Source: Chloroflexota bacterium (GTDB lineage Bacteria > Chloroflexota > Limnocylindria > QHBO01). Taken from it: a stretch of 17,955 bases of DNA. The notes under the pieces are model-generated. The model saw only the letters and a list, made by a program, of their open reading frames with translations, did not search any database and was not told the DNA's origin. How positions within the stretch are numbered: the stretch's first letter is position 1; each line of letters opens with the position of its first letter. Shown one piece after another: positions 1 through 8,310 of the stretch. A program made the position numbers and the translations under genes. The DNA lies in NCBI GenBank assembly GCA_013694645.1, contig JACDBZ010000201.1:1-17955 (forward strand), given 5' to 3'.

Positions 1-28
1 TTGGTGCCGTGAGCGCCACCGATGGCAG

Positions 29-778
29 TCAGCTACCGAAGAGACGGGAGAAGAGACCCTTCCGTTCATCCTGGCGGGCATAGAACGGGGCCGCCGTGGC
101 GTCGTACATCTCGCGCATCATCGGCGCACGGAGATCGGTGACGGCCAGCAGGCGTCGCGAGCCGAGGTGCTCCGTGGCGACCGCGTGAAGCCGATTGCGA
201 ACCGCGTCGAAGTCGGCCAGCAGCGCCCCGGGATCCAGCTGGACTCCCGCCGTCCATGCGGTGCCGGCGCGAAGCAGCCAGGCGCGCTCGACGTGGGGCA
301 GATCGGTGAGGGCCGATCGGAGCTCGCGGCCGAACGGCTCCGGGATCTGGTCTGGTACCTCGAGCGCCGGTAGATCGCCGAGTGGCCGGCGGGCGCGCAG
401 GGCATCCGGGCGATTCGGATCGATGCCGGCGGCAAGGAAGGGAAGCACGCCGATCGCGACCTCGATCTGGGTCGGCGCTCCGGGATCGACCACGATGCGC
501 TCCTGCACCGCGTCGGCACGCTCGAACAGGTCGCGCGCTCGCATCCGGATGCTGTCGGTGCCCGGCGGACCGAATTCGACGAGCGACGACGGCGAGCTGA
601 ACGCCGCGATGAACCGCTCACCGGCGTCGTCCGTCCCGTGGCGGAATGCGTCCGCGTCAAGCAGCGTCGGATCGGGCGTTGCTCCCGATGACGACCTGAT
701 CGGAACCACGAGCTCCGCGTCGATCAGGGCGTCCATGCGCGGCGCCATCTCTCCCGGTCGAGGATCGTCGTTGCTCAC
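29..778 (-). CDS. SseB-family protein
   Basis: A 249-residue soluble protein resembling the SseB family (named for enhanced serine sensitivity in E. coli; biochemical role unclear). The first half (about residues 17-130) fits the SseB N-terminal domain, with an 'LVVPI' strand near residue 23, an 'RFIAAFSSPSSL' strand near 56 and a 'VDPGAP' stretch near 98. The second half ('VERAWLLRAG', 'AGVQLDPG') fits the SseB C-terminal domain. The C-terminus is a short basic tail. There is no signal peptide or membrane helix. The start is GTG at 778, whose GTGA overlaps the stop of gltX by four bases, so translation is probably coupled and the gene sits in the gltX transcript. The family call is from recalled sequence patterns only; the function is unknown. 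Confidence 0.72.
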   Translation of the reverse strand: MSNDDPRPGEMAPRMDALIDAELVVPIRSSSGATPDPTLLDADAFRHGTDDAGERFIAAFSSPSSLVEFGPPGTDSIRMRARDLFERADAVQERIVVDPGAPTQIEVAIGVLPFLAAGIDPNRPDALRARRPLGDLPALEVPDQIPEPFGRELRSALTDLPHVERAWLLRAGTAWTAGVQLDPGALLADFDAVRNRLHAVATEHLGSRRLLAVTDLRAPMMREMYDATAAPFYARQDERKGLFSRLFGS

Positions 779-2268
779 GCGGGCACCTGCGTCAGCTTTC
801 CGCGCGCATCGTCGACGCGAGCCAGCGAGCGATCGCGCCCCAGCATCTCGAGCGAGGCGAACAGTGGCGGCGAGATGGTTCGGCCGGTGACCGCGACCCT
901 GATCGGCGAGAAGAAGTCGCCGGCCTTCATGCCGGCAACCTCGGCGGCCTCCCGGAAGCGCTGCTCAAGCACATCCGCGCTGAAGTCCGCATCGTCGAGC
1001 TCCGCCAGCACCTCGCGGGCGCCCTCCAGCGCCGCGCGGGCCTCGTTCGGACCGCCCTTCTTCGGGTAGAGCAGCTCCGGGCCATACCAGCCCGCCACCA
1101 CCTCGTCCGGCTCCCACACGAAGCCGATGAGGTCGGGCACGTCCCCAAGCTTCACCAGCCGTTCCTTGATCAGCGGGACCAGCCGCAGCAGATCGTCGTC
1201 CCGGATCGCCTCGGGCACCCACGGGCGCACTCGCAGCGCGAGCTGCTCATCGGTCATTGCGCGAATGTAGACGCCGTTCAGATGGTCGAGCCGGTCTCGG
1301 TCGAAGACCGCACCGCCGTGATGAACCTTCGCGATGTCGAAGCGCGAGGCCAGCTCGCTGAGGCTGAAGATCTCCTCCTCCGTGCCCGGCGACCACCCGA
1401 GGAAGGCCATGAAGTTGACGAAGGCCTCCGGCAGATAGCCCTCCTCGCGATACGCGGTGATCGCCGTCTGCGACTTGCGCTTGCTCATCTTGGATCGGTC
1501 GGCGTTGAGAATGAGCGGGATGTGCCCGAATCGTGGCTCGCGGTAGCCGAGTGCGCGGATGAGGGCGATGTGCTTGGGCGTGTTCGACAGGTGATCCTCG
1601 CCGCGGATCACGTCCGTGATCCCCATCGCCTCGTCGTCGATCACCACGACGAAGTGGTACAGCGGCATCCCGTCGTTGCGCACGATGACGAAATCGCCCA
1701 GCAGCGCGTTATCGAATTCGATTTCGCCACGCACGAGATCGTCGAAACGAACGGACTCAGGCTCAACCTTGAATCGAATGACCGATGGGCGACCCTCAGC
1801 CTCATGCGCGGCACGCTCCGCTTCGGCCAGGTGTCGGCAACGACCGTTGTAGCGTGGCGGCTCCCTCTTCGTCTCCTGGTCCCTGCGAACCGCGTCGAGC
1901 TCCTCTGTCGTGCACCAGCACCGATACGCCGAACCGGTTTCCAGCAGCCGATCCGCCTCGCGACCATAGAGCTCCATGCGGCCGCTCTGCCGATAGGGCG
2001 CGTGCGGGCCGATGTCGTCGCCCCCCGCCACCTGTGGGCCCTCGTCCCAGCTGATCCCGAGCCAGTGCAGGTTATCGATGATGTCACGCTCGAAATCATC
2101 GGTGCTGCGTGCGGGATCGGTGTCCTCGATGCGCAGGACATACGTGCCGCCGGCATGCCGGGCGGCCAGGTAGTTGTATAGGCTCGTGCGTGCGGTGCCG
2201 ATATGCAGCGGCCCGGTCGGGCTCGGCGCCATGCGAACCCGCATCGGCCGATCCGATGATTGCGTCAT
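775..2268 (-). CDS. gltX: Glutamyl-tRNA synthetase
   Basis: Class I aminoacyl-tRNA synthetase of 497 residues that charges tRNA-Glu with glutamate using ATP, in the cytoplasm. The HIGH signature appears as HIGT at residues 22-25 after 'APSPTGPL', and the KMSKS loop as KMSKR at 260-264. The catalytic Rossmann fold carries the GluRS-typical 'RIEDTDPARS' near 46 and 'VIRGEDHLSNTPKHI' near 220. The helical anticodon-binding half follows. Length is normal for a bacterial GluRS. The ATG at 2268 has no Shine-Dalgarno; instead a TAGCAT hexamer ends six bases upstream, suggesting a leaderless transcript. The SseB-like gene follows with a four-base overlap. Whether the enzyme also misacylates tRNA-Gln cannot be read from the sequence, and no gatCAB genes lie in the window. 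Confidence 0.97.
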   Translation of the reverse strand: MTQSSDRPMRVRMAPSPTGPLHIGTARTSLYNYLAARHAGGTYVLRIEDTDPARSTDDFERDIIDNLHWLGISWDEGPQVAGGDDIGPHAPYRQSGRMELYGREADRLLETGSAYRCWCTTEELDAVRRDQETKREPPRYNGRCRHLAEAERAAHEAEGRPSVIRFKVEPESVRFDDLVRGEIEFDNALLGDFVIVRNDGMPLYHFVVVIDDEAMGITDVIRGEDHLSNTPKHIALIRALGYREPRFGHIPLILNADRSKMSKRKSQTAITAYREEGYLPEAFVNFMAFLGWSPGTEEEIFSLSELASRFDIAKVHHGGAVFDRDRLDHLNGVYIRAMTDEQLALRVRPWVPEAIRDDDLLRLVPLIKERLVKLGDVPDLIGFVWEPDEVVAGWYGPELLYPKKGGPNEARAALEGAREVLAELDDADFSADVLEQRFREAAEVAGMKAGDFFSPIRVAVTGRTISPPLFASLEMLGRDRSLARVDDARGKLTQVPA

Positions 2269-2274
2269 CAGTCG

Positions 2275-2280
2275 ATGCTA
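2275..2280 (-). promoter_or_regulatory. Probable -10 element of gltX (leaderless)
   Basis: The minus strand reads TAGCAT six bases before the ATG of gltX. This would place transcription initiation at or next to the start codon. No convincing -35 hexamer lies 16-18 bases upstream, and no Shine-Dalgarno is present. Confidence 0.45.
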
Positions 2281-2297
2281 GCAGCCGACTCCGGGGC

Positions 2298-2326
2298 TAG
2301 GCACCGCGCCGCGGCGTACCTATCAT
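2298..2326 (+). promoter_or_regulatory. Probable promoter of the 2361-6386 transcript
   Basis: TAGGCA (2298-2303; 4/6 match to TTGACA) is followed after exactly 17 bases by TATCAT (2321-2326; 5/6 match to TATAAT). It lies in the 92-base gap divergent from gltX. Initiation would fall near 2333, leaving a short leader that contains the GGAGG ribosome-binding site at 2348-2352. Confidence 0.5.
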
Positions 2327-2347
2327 CGCTCGGTCAGCACGTACGCC

Positions 2348-2352
2348 GGAGG
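2348..2352 (+). promoter_or_regulatory. Ribosome-binding site deciding the GTG start at 2361
   Basis: GGAGG lies eight bases before GTG 2361, an ideal distance, and there is no competing start codon at similar spacing. Confidence 0.7.
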
Positions 2353-2360
2353 CCCAAGCA

Positions 2361-2795
2361 GTGGCGATCAATGACCAGGACGGATTCGATCCCGAAGCCC
2401 TCTACGACCAGTTCCCTCGTGGGGCGGATGCCGGGTTCGGTCCCGATGAGGGGTATAACCGGTTCGTTCGACTGAACGACGCCAGCCTCTTCACCGAGAA
2501 GGCGCGCGCGGACCCGGTCATCGCCGAGTTCCTGGACGCCCCGTTCAGCGTCACCTACGTGCAGTTCAAGAGCAGCTACCGCGAGTCGGAGTACTTCATT
2601 CACAAGCCTCATCTGGCGATGGCCGGCGAGGTGGAGGGCATCGAGGGGTCGGTGGATGGCTTTCCCGCCGAGGCGCACATCGGGACGTACATCATCAATC
2701 ACGACCGCACACTCGCGTGGCGCGTCACTCGCAGCGTGATCATCGAGGATGGGGACCAGGCCGGCCAGATCATCCACAAGGAGGCCGGCTCCTAA
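2361..2795 (+). CDS. Conserved-looking small acidic protein of unknown function
   Basis: A 144-residue, mostly acidic, soluble protein that I do not recognise. The start is GTG at 2361, fixed by a GGAGG at 2348-2352 with eight bases of spacing. The N-terminal third is rich in D, F, G and Y ('FDPEALYDQF', 'FGPDEGYNRF'). The middle alternates hydrophobic and charged residues ('FSVTYVQFKSSY', 'SEYFIHKPHL'), and the C-terminal part looks like beta strands ('IGTYIINHDRTLAWRVTRSVIIEDG'). No cysteines, signal peptide or membrane helix are visible. It ends 15 bases before the cyclase-AAA-TPR gene and is very likely cotranscribed with it, so it may act in the same signalling pathway. That link is inferred from position only. 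The regular codon structure and the good ribosome-binding site support a real gene. Confidence 0.8.
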   Translation: MAINDQDGFDPEALYDQFPRGADAGFGPDEGYNRFVRLNDASLFTEKARADPVIAEFLDAPFSVTYVQFKSSYRESEYFIHKPHLAMAGEVEGIEGSVDGFPAEAHIGTYIINHDRTLAWRVTRSVIIEDGDQAGQIIHKEAGS

Positions 2796-2810
2796 GGGCC
2801 GTGCCGGAGC

Positions 2811-5800
2811 ATGCGATGTCCGGCGTGCGACGGAGAGAACCCCGAGTCCGCGCGCTATTGCGCGTCGTGCGGCGGGCGGCTCGCCACGGCATGCCCGCAC
2901 TGCCAGGCCGTCGTGGGCCTCGGCGTACGATTCTGCACATCGTGCGGCGGGTCGATCACCGCCGACACGACCGACGGGGTCGCCACGGAGAACGGCCCGG
3001 ACGCGGAACCGCCCGCGGAGCGTCGGCGCATCTCGGTCCTGTTCGTCGATCTCGAGAACTTCACGGCGCTCGCCGAGTCGCTCGACCCTGAGGAGCTCCG
3101 TATCGTCCAGTCGCGCTATTTCGAGGTCGCGCGATCGGTGGTGGCGAGGTACGGCGGTACGATCGAGAAATTCATCGGCGACGCTGTCATGGCCGTGTGG
3201 GGCGCGCCGCTCGCGCACGAGGACGACGCCGAGCGCGCCGTGCGGGCGGCACTCGAGATCGTGGATGCCGTCGGGCGCCTCGGCGGCGCCGCATCGGGGA
3301 GCAACCTCACCGCGCGGGCGGCGGTGGCCACGGGGCAGGCCGCCGTCACGCTCGGGGCGATCGGACAGGGCATGGTCGCCGGCGACCTGGTCAACGTCGC
3401 TGCGCGACTCCAGGCGCGCGCGCCTGTCGGCAGCGTGCTGGTCGATACCGAGACACGCCAGATGGCCGCTGAGGCTGCTTCCTTCGAGCGGGCCGGATCG
3501 CTCAGCCTCAAGGGCAGGACGGCCCGCCTGGCGGCATTCCACGCCACGAAGGGCGCGAACACGCGCCCGGGGCGGAGGGTCGGCTCGCACAGCGGACCCT
3601 TCGTCGGGCGTGACCGCGAGCTCCGTGAGCTGAGCGAGCTGTTCGATGGCGTGGCGCGCGAGCGCCGCTGCCGCCTGGTTTCGGTCACCGGTATCGCCGG
3701 GATCGGAAAGAGTCGGCTGGCCTGGGAGCTCCACGAGCACCTCGATGGGCTCCCACAGGACGTCGCCTGGCACGCGGGCCGTGCCCCCGCATACGGCGAG
3801 GACATCACGTTCGCAGCTGTCGCCGAGATGGTGCGTCGGCGGATCCGCGTGAGCGACAACGTCCCGCCCGAGCTCGCACGCCGCCAGCTGGCCGCCGCGT
3901 TGGGTGAGTTCGTTCGCGACGACGTCGAGCGAAGTTGGATGGAGCCGCGGCTCGCCGTGCTGCTGGGGGGCGACGAGAACGAGACCTTCGAACGATATGA
4001 GCTCTTCGCGGCCTGGCGGCGCTTCTTCGAGCGGGTATCGGACCTGAGCCCCGCCGTGCTGGTGTTCGAGGATCTGCAGTGGGCGGAGCCCAGTCTGCTC
4101 GAGTTCATCGAGCACCTCGCCAGCTGGACGCGCGACCACCCGATCCTGATTCTTGGCCTGGCCCGCCCGGAGCTGATGGAGCGCCGTCCTGCCTGGGGCG
4201 CAGGGCTCGGCAGCTTCACCGCTCTCCACCTCGAGCGCCTGCCCGATGCAGCTATGCGAGGGCTGTTGACCGGTCACGCACCCGACGTTCCCGACCCTCT
4301 CGTGCGCCAGGTTCTCGAGCGAGCCGGCGGCGTGCCACTCTACGCCGTGGAGGTGGTTCGCATCCTGGCGGACCGTCGGACACCGGGCGCAGGGCGGGGG
4401 TCGAGCCACGTCCCGTCGGACGCGGAACGCGAGATGATCGAGATCCCTCATTCGCTTCACGGGCTGATCGCCGCTCGTATCGACGCCCTCCCCGCTCACG
4501 AACGACGCCTGCTTCTCGCGGCGGCGATCCTCGGCCGGCGCTTCCGTCCAGACGCCGTGGTCGCGATTGCCGGCACCGAACCAGCACTCACACGGGAGCG
4601 GCTCGACGGCCTCCTGAGGCGAGAGCTGCTGGCCATCAATGAGGACGGCGGCTCGCCGGGTCGCGGCGAGCTCGGCTTCGTCCAGGACCTCGTGCGCGAG
4701 GTCGCGTACGGCACGCTCTCGCGAAGTGAAAGGCGCGCCCTGCATCTCGGCGCCGCCCGGTACCTCGAGTCGCACAGCGACGACGAACTCGCCGCGTCGC
4801 TGGCACACCACCTGGTGCAGGTCCACCAGCTGGCCCCCGGTCACCCCGACGCGCCCCGCATCGCCCGGCGGGCGGTGGCCGCGCTGCGGCGAGCCGCACG
4901 AGATGCCATTCGGCTCCACGTCCCCGAACGTGCACTCGGACAGCTCGAGCACGCCATGCGGCTCAACCAGGTCCCCGAGCAGCGGATCGCCCTGCTGGGA
5001 GAGACCGCAGCAGCAGCCCGCGCGGCTGGTCGCCTCGACGTTGCCGAGCGGCATCTTCGCGAGCAGGTGGCAGCGCTCGCCGAGGCTGGGATGCCGCGCG
5101 AGGAGGCAAGCGCCCGTGCGCACCTCGCCAGCGTGCTGCTGACCGCCCAGCGCAACGAGCCAGCGCTCGCCGAGCTCGAGTCGGCACTGGAGACGATCGA
5201 GGACATCGGGGCGGACGCGGCGAGCGTGGAGCTCGCGGCGCAGCTGGCAAGAGCCCGGATGCTGATGGGTAACAACCAGGCGGGGTTCGAGTGGGCCGAG
5301 CGGGCACTCGACGCTGCTCGGCGGCTGGGCATCGAGCCCGTCGCGGCCGACATCCTGGTCACGCGCGGAACGGCGCGCTTCCGGCTCGGCCAGGAAGCTG
5401 TCGGCCTCGAGGACCTTCGTGCGGCCATCGTGGCGGCCGAGGAGTCGGGTGCGATCGCGGTGGAGCTGCGGGCCCGCAACAACCTGGCGTGGCTCTCGGT
5501 GGCCGACGATCCGCGCAGCACCCTCGAGACCGCGCGCCAGGGGTATGAGCTTGCGACCGCCATGGGGGTCGGCGACATGGCGGTGCAGCTAGCCGATGTG
5601 GCATGCGCCGCCGCCATCGAGACAGGGGACTGGGCTTGGGCGCTCGAGACCGCCACGACGCTGGGGGCGGGATCCCTGCCCGACGAGTTCCGCATGGATC
5701 TGGGAGCGAGCGTCGCGATCATCCGCTCGCTCCAGGGCCACCCGCAGCCGATGGCGGCAGTTGATGCCATGCCGATGCCATCTTCCACTGACCCCCAGGT

Positions 5801-6386
5801 CCTGGCCGGCCTCCTTCACGCCCGGGCATGGGCGTCATTCGTCGCCGGCGCCTTCGATGAGGCACGAAGGTTCGCCATGCAGGCCGCCGAGAGCTCGCTC
5901 GGCGCTGAGCGTGCGAATCAGTGGACCCTGGCGACGAGATCCAGCCTCTGGCTCCGAGACCCGGAGGCGGCCGCGGCTGGCCTGCACGAGCTCAGAGGCC
6001 TGGGGCTGTCGGGGCGTGCCGTGCACGCGGCGTCGATGACCATGGAGGCGGGGGTCGTGGCGCTCTCGGGACGCGAGGAGGCCCGCCGACGATACCGACG
6101 GGCCGCCGAAGCGTGGCGTGAGCTCGACCTTCCGTTCCACCTGGCGCTCACGCTGCTCGACGCGCAACGGCTGCTCGGTGACGCCGGCGACGGCGGCGAG
6201 GCGCTGGCGATCCTGGCCGCGTTGGGCGCCGATGGCCTGGCCGCGGTCGCGATCTCGGCCGTCAGTCCCGCAGCAGGCCCTCCACGACCGGCGCGATCAC
6301 GTCCACCCAGCGCCCGTACTGCGCACCGGACGGGTGGAGGCCGTCGTCGGCCACGAGCGACGGATCGTCGCGTACCCCCTGGCTGA
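2811..6386 (+). CDS. Zinc-ribbon / class III adenylate cyclase / AAA ATPase / TPR signalling protein
   Basis: A 1191-residue multidomain regulator. Residues 3-45 form a double zinc ribbon (CxxC pairs at C3/C6, C17/C20, C28/C31, C42/C45). Residues about 73-200 form a class III nucleotidyl cyclase with every catalytic position visible: metal-binding D80 and D124, adenine-specifying K120 and D192, and transition-state N195 and R199. It is therefore predicted to make cAMP from ATP. An AAA_16/STAND-like ATPase starts at 'PFVGRDREL' (263), with a P-loop ending GIGKSR (K300) and Walker B 'VLVFEDLQW' near 415-423. The remainder (about 640-1150) is helical, TPR-like repeats. No membrane segment is seen, so it should be cytoplasmic. 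The in-frame start is ATG 2811 with stop 2793-2795 just upstream; the nearby GGAG is too close, so coupling to the preceding gene is likely. The last 42 residues are an Arg/Pro-rich tail overlapping the opposite gene and may not be functional. Confidence 0.93.
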   Translation: MRCPACDGENPESARYCASCGGRLATACPHCQAVVGLGVRFCTSCGGSITADTTDGVATENGPDAEPPAERRRISVLFVDLENFTALAESLDPEELRIVQSRYFEVARSVVARYGGTIEKFIGDAVMAVWGAPLAHEDDAERAVRAALEIVDAVGRLGGAASGSNLTARAAVATGQAAVTLGAIGQGMVAGDLVNVAARLQARAPVGSVLVDTETRQMAAEAASFERAGSLSLKGRTARLAAFHATKGANTRPGRRVGSHSGPFVGRDRELRELSELFDGVARERRCRLVSVTGIAGIGKSRLAWELHEHLDGLPQDVAWHAGRAPAYGEDITFAAVAEMVRRRIRVSDNVPPELARRQLAAALGEFVRDDVERSWMEPRLAVLLGGDENETFERYELFAAWRRFFERVSDLSPAVLVFEDLQWAEPSLLEFIEHLASWTRDHPILILGLARPELMERRPAWGAGLGSFTALHLERLPDAAMRGLLTGHAPDVPDPLVRQVLERAGGVPLYAVEVVRILADRRTPGAGRGSSHVPSDAEREMIEIPHSLHGLIAARIDALPAHERRLLLAAAILGRRFRPDAVVAIAGTEPALTRERLDGLLRRELLAINEDGGSPGRGELGFVQDLVREVAYGTLSRSERRALHLGAARYLESHSDDELAASLAHHLVQVHQLAPGHPDAPRIARRAVAALRRAARDAIRLHVPERALGQLEHAMRLNQVPEQRIALLGETAAAARAAGRLDVAERHLREQVAALAEAGMPREEASARAHLASVLLTAQRNEPALAELESALETIEDIGADAASVELAAQLARARMLMGNNQAGFEWAERALDAARRLGIEPVAADILVTRGTARFRLGQEAVGLEDLRAAIVAAEESGAIAVELRARNNLAWLSVADDPRSTLETARQGYELATAMGVGDMAVQLADVACAAAIETGDWAWALETATTLGAGSLPDEFRMDLGASVAIIRSLQGHPQPMAAVDAMPMPSSTDPQVLAGLLHARAWASFVAGAFDEARRFAMQAAESSLGAERANQWTLATRSSLWLRDPEAAAAGLHELRGLGLSGRAVHAASMTMEAGVVALSGREEARRRYRRAAEAWRELDLPFHLALTLLDAQRLLGDAGDGGEALAILAALGADGLAAVAISAVSPAAGPPRPARSRPPSARTAHRTGGGRRRPRATDRRVPPG

Positions 6387-6972
6387 TCTCGAAGATCTCC
6401 GGCACGAACCGGATCTGGCGCGCCTCGCACGCCTCGCGCAGGATCGCATTGGCACGAAGGATGGCGTCGCTCTGCTGGATCGGATCGCCGAACGCCTCGC
6501 CCCTCGGCGTGACCGTGTAATCGGGCGTGGCGATGCACAGGATCCGCTGCGGAGGGAGGCGGGTCAGGAGCTCCTCCAGGATGACGACCACATTGCCCGC
6601 GTACTGCGAATCGCTGACGCCCTGGACGACGTCATTGACGCCGATCAGCACGCTGACGATTTCGGGCTGGAATGCGTCAAGCTGCGGCAGCTCCTCGGTG
6701 ATCAGGTCGAGCGATGTAAAGCCGTTCACCGCGGGATTGCCGACCAGTTCGAGCTGTTCGACGCGCTCCGCGAGCTGGTTCGGGAACCGATCGGCCTCGG
6801 CGACCGATGTGCCGATCGTGTATGAGTCACCAAGTGCGACGTAGCGCACGGTCGAGCCCTCCCCAGCAGTTCCGGCCGTTTCAACGGACGTGGATGGCTC
6901 GCGCCCCGCGCATGCGGACAGCAGTACCGCACCGACGAGGAGGCCGAACGGCCACCTATGCGCTCGATCCAC
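6262..6972 (-). CDS. SGNH/GDSL-family esterase, lipoprotein
   Basis: A 236-residue exported hydrolase. The N-terminus is a lipoprotein signal: a basic start, a hydrophobic stretch (F9-L18) and the lipobox LLSAC with lipidated C21. The SGNH blocks are complete: GDSY with nucleophile S50, block II G84 in 'NGFTS', block III 'GVND' with N113, and DGLH with D210 and H213. It should cleave esters (lipid, acetyl or sugar ester) outside the membrane; the substrate is not predictable. Only GTG at 6972 gives the full signal peptide. No Shine-Dalgarno is present, but TAGGGT ends seven bases upstream, suggesting a leaderless mRNA. The last 125 bases overlap the 3' end of the converging cyclase gene. Confidence 0.9.
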   Translation of the reverse strand: MDRAHRWPFGLLVGAVLLSACAGREPSTSVETAGTAGEGSTVRYVALGDSYTIGTSVAEADRFPNQLAERVEQLELVGNPAVNGFTSLDLITEELPQLDAFQPEIVSVLIGVNDVVQGVSDSQYAGNVVVILEELLTRLPPQRILCIATPDYTVTPRGEAFGDPIQQSDAILRANAILREACEARQIRFVPEIFEISQGVRDDPSLVADDGLHPSGAQYGRWVDVIAPVVEGLLRD

Positions 6973-6979
6973 GTTCGCT

Positions 6980-6985
6980 ACCCTA
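6980..6985 (-). promoter_or_regulatory. Probable -10 element of the SGNH lipoprotein gene (leaderless)
   Basis: The minus strand reads TAGGGT seven bases before the GTG start, inside the 40-base gap after the asparaginase gene. No -35 hexamer is obvious at normal spacing. Confidence 0.4.
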
Positions 6986-7012
6986 CCCGAGCATGCGGCG
7001 TGCCGTCGTGCG

Positions 7013-8101
7013 TCAGCTCATCCTGAAAGCGGGGTGGACGCTGCCTGCACGCGAGCCGCGCGTATCAAGGATCGCGGGCGAGGCATACCCGGTGAGCGAA
7101 GCCGGGAGAGGATCATTCGCAAGCCCGAGCTGCCGCAGGATCTCCACGCTGGCGACGTCGCCGCCGCGCCGGGCGGAGTTGCCATCCTCGATGACGGCGG
7201 CGATTCCCATCGGTCCATTCCCGTAAGGTGCCGAAGACGGCAGAGCGCCGGGGGGCAGCCCCATCGCAAGCACGCCCTCCGCTCCGCCCTTGCTGACAAT
7301 CCGGCCGGGATACGCGAGCATCACGGCCGTGTCGATCCTCCGACGCGCCCCGCCGACGAGTTCGGGATGAGCCATCATCGCGTCGCGGATGCGGGTCAAT
7401 GCCCCACGCAGCGGCGGATCAGCCACCGCCGACGGATCGGCAAGACGGGCGAACGCGAGCGCCAGGCCGCGCAGGGGCACCCCGAAGCAGACGACACCGC
7501 AGCCGTCGGTGGCGGTCGCGATGTGCTCAACCGAGATGTCCGAAAGAGCCGAGATGGTCTCCATGGCGAGGCGCTGGACGGGGTGGTCGGAATGCCAATA
7601 GCTGTCGATCGGCCAGCCTGATGCCTTGGCGAACAGGACCATGCCAGCGTGCTTGCCCGAGCAGTTACCGCGCAGAACAGTCGACCGCTCGCCGTCGCGG
7701 ATGAGCCGATGCGCGGTCTCCGTGTCGAACGGCGGATGGATCTGGTTCTGGAGAACGCTGCTGGTCAGTCCGGAGCGACGAAGAATCTCCTGCACGAGAC
7801 GCACGTGCCGATCTTCGCCACTGTGGCTGGCCGCCATGATCGCGAGCGCCTCGGTGCCAAGCTGGTACCCGTCAAAACGGCCGGACGCGACGAATGGTGC
7901 GAGCTGGAAGGGCTTTGCGCTCGAACGAAGATAGATGAATTGGTCGGGGTCGCCGACCGACGCCACCGGGGAGCCATCCGGCGCCACGACGGCGATGGAG
8001 CCGCGATGAACGGATTCGACTCGCTCGCCGCGCGTGACCTCCACCAGCACCGGCGGTGCAGACGTTGAGCGCCTGCCGGCAGTGGCCCGACTTGTTGTCA
8101 T
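7013..8101 (-). CDS. Asparaginase II-family L-asparaginase
   Basis: A 362-residue protein of the asparaginase II family (Rhizobium etli type, unrelated to E. coli AnsA/AnsB), predicted to hydrolyse L-asparagine to aspartate and ammonia. Family signatures are clear. 'RSSAKPFQ' at 59-66 holds the Ser-x-x-Lys active-site pair of the beta-lactamase-like fold. 'GNCSGKHAG' at 145-153 holds the Cys/Lys (C147, K150) that help coordinate zinc in R. etli ReAV, and 'DGCGVVCFGVPL' further on supplies the second cysteine. No signal peptide is seen, so it is cytoplasmic. The start is ATG 8101, with AGGA seven bases upstream. Not every family member has proven asparaginase activity, so the family is certain but the substrate is probable. 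Confidence 0.9.
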   Translation of the reverse strand: MTTSRATAGRRSTSAPPVLVEVTRGERVESVHRGSIAVVAPDGSPVASVGDPDQFIYLRSSAKPFQLAPFVASGRFDGYQLGTEALAIMAASHSGEDRHVRLVQEILRRSGLTSSVLQNQIHPPFDTETAHRLIRDGERSTVLRGNCSGKHAGMVLFAKASGWPIDSYWHSDHPVQRLAMETISALSDISVEHIATATDGCGVVCFGVPLRGLALAFARLADPSAVADPPLRGALTRIRDAMMAHPELVGGARRRIDTAVMLAYPGRIVSKGGAEGVLAMGLPPGALPSSAPYGNGPMGIAAVIEDGNSARRGGDVASVEILRQLGLANDPLPASLTGYASPAILDTRGSRAGSVHPAFRMS

Positions 8102-8106
8102 TCGTG

Positions 8107-8134
8107 CGTCCTGCGCACGCTAGGTGACAGGACG
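8107..8134. repeat. Inverted repeat around the asparaginase promoter
   Basis: CGTCCTG (8107-8113) and CAGGACG (8128-8134) form a perfect 7-bp inverted repeat with a 14-base centre. The centre contains a minus-strand TAGCGT (8117-8122) that could be the -10 of the asparaginase gene, and the start-proximal arm contains its AGGA ribosome-binding sequence. This is the geometry of a repressor operator; no regulator is identified. Confidence 0.4.
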
Positions 8135-8310
8135 TGCCGGAAGCCGACGAGATCTCGGCACAACTGAGCACGGAAGACGCTCCAGCGGCTTCGCGCCGCA
8201 TGCTGTGAGTCGCCTACCGTGCCCCCCACGCAAATTTGACAACCGCTCAGTTCGCTGGCCGGCGCACGTTCGCGATCGCACCTCGCGACCACGAGTGGCG
8301 GACGGGCGAA

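Noticed and set aside
1..28. Possible GTG start of another minus-strand gene after the SseB-like gene.
   Set aside because: Fewer than 20 bases remain and there is no ribosome-binding site.
1282..2181. A 299-codon plus-strand open frame opposite gltX.
   Set aside because: No domain or ribosome-binding site; gltX on the other strand has unmistakable HIGH and KMSKS motifs.
2334..5123. A 929-codon open frame on the minus strand opposite the cyclase gene and the small gene before it.
   Set aside because: It is a GC-rich antisense shadow: its product is low-complexity with no recognisable domain, and the plus strand carries clear catalytic motifs over the same bases.
8231..8241. AT-rich patch with palindrome CAAATTTG and a perfect TTGACA on the plus strand.
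   Set aside because: No -10 at 15-19 bases on the plus strand and no plus-strand gene follows; likely chance.
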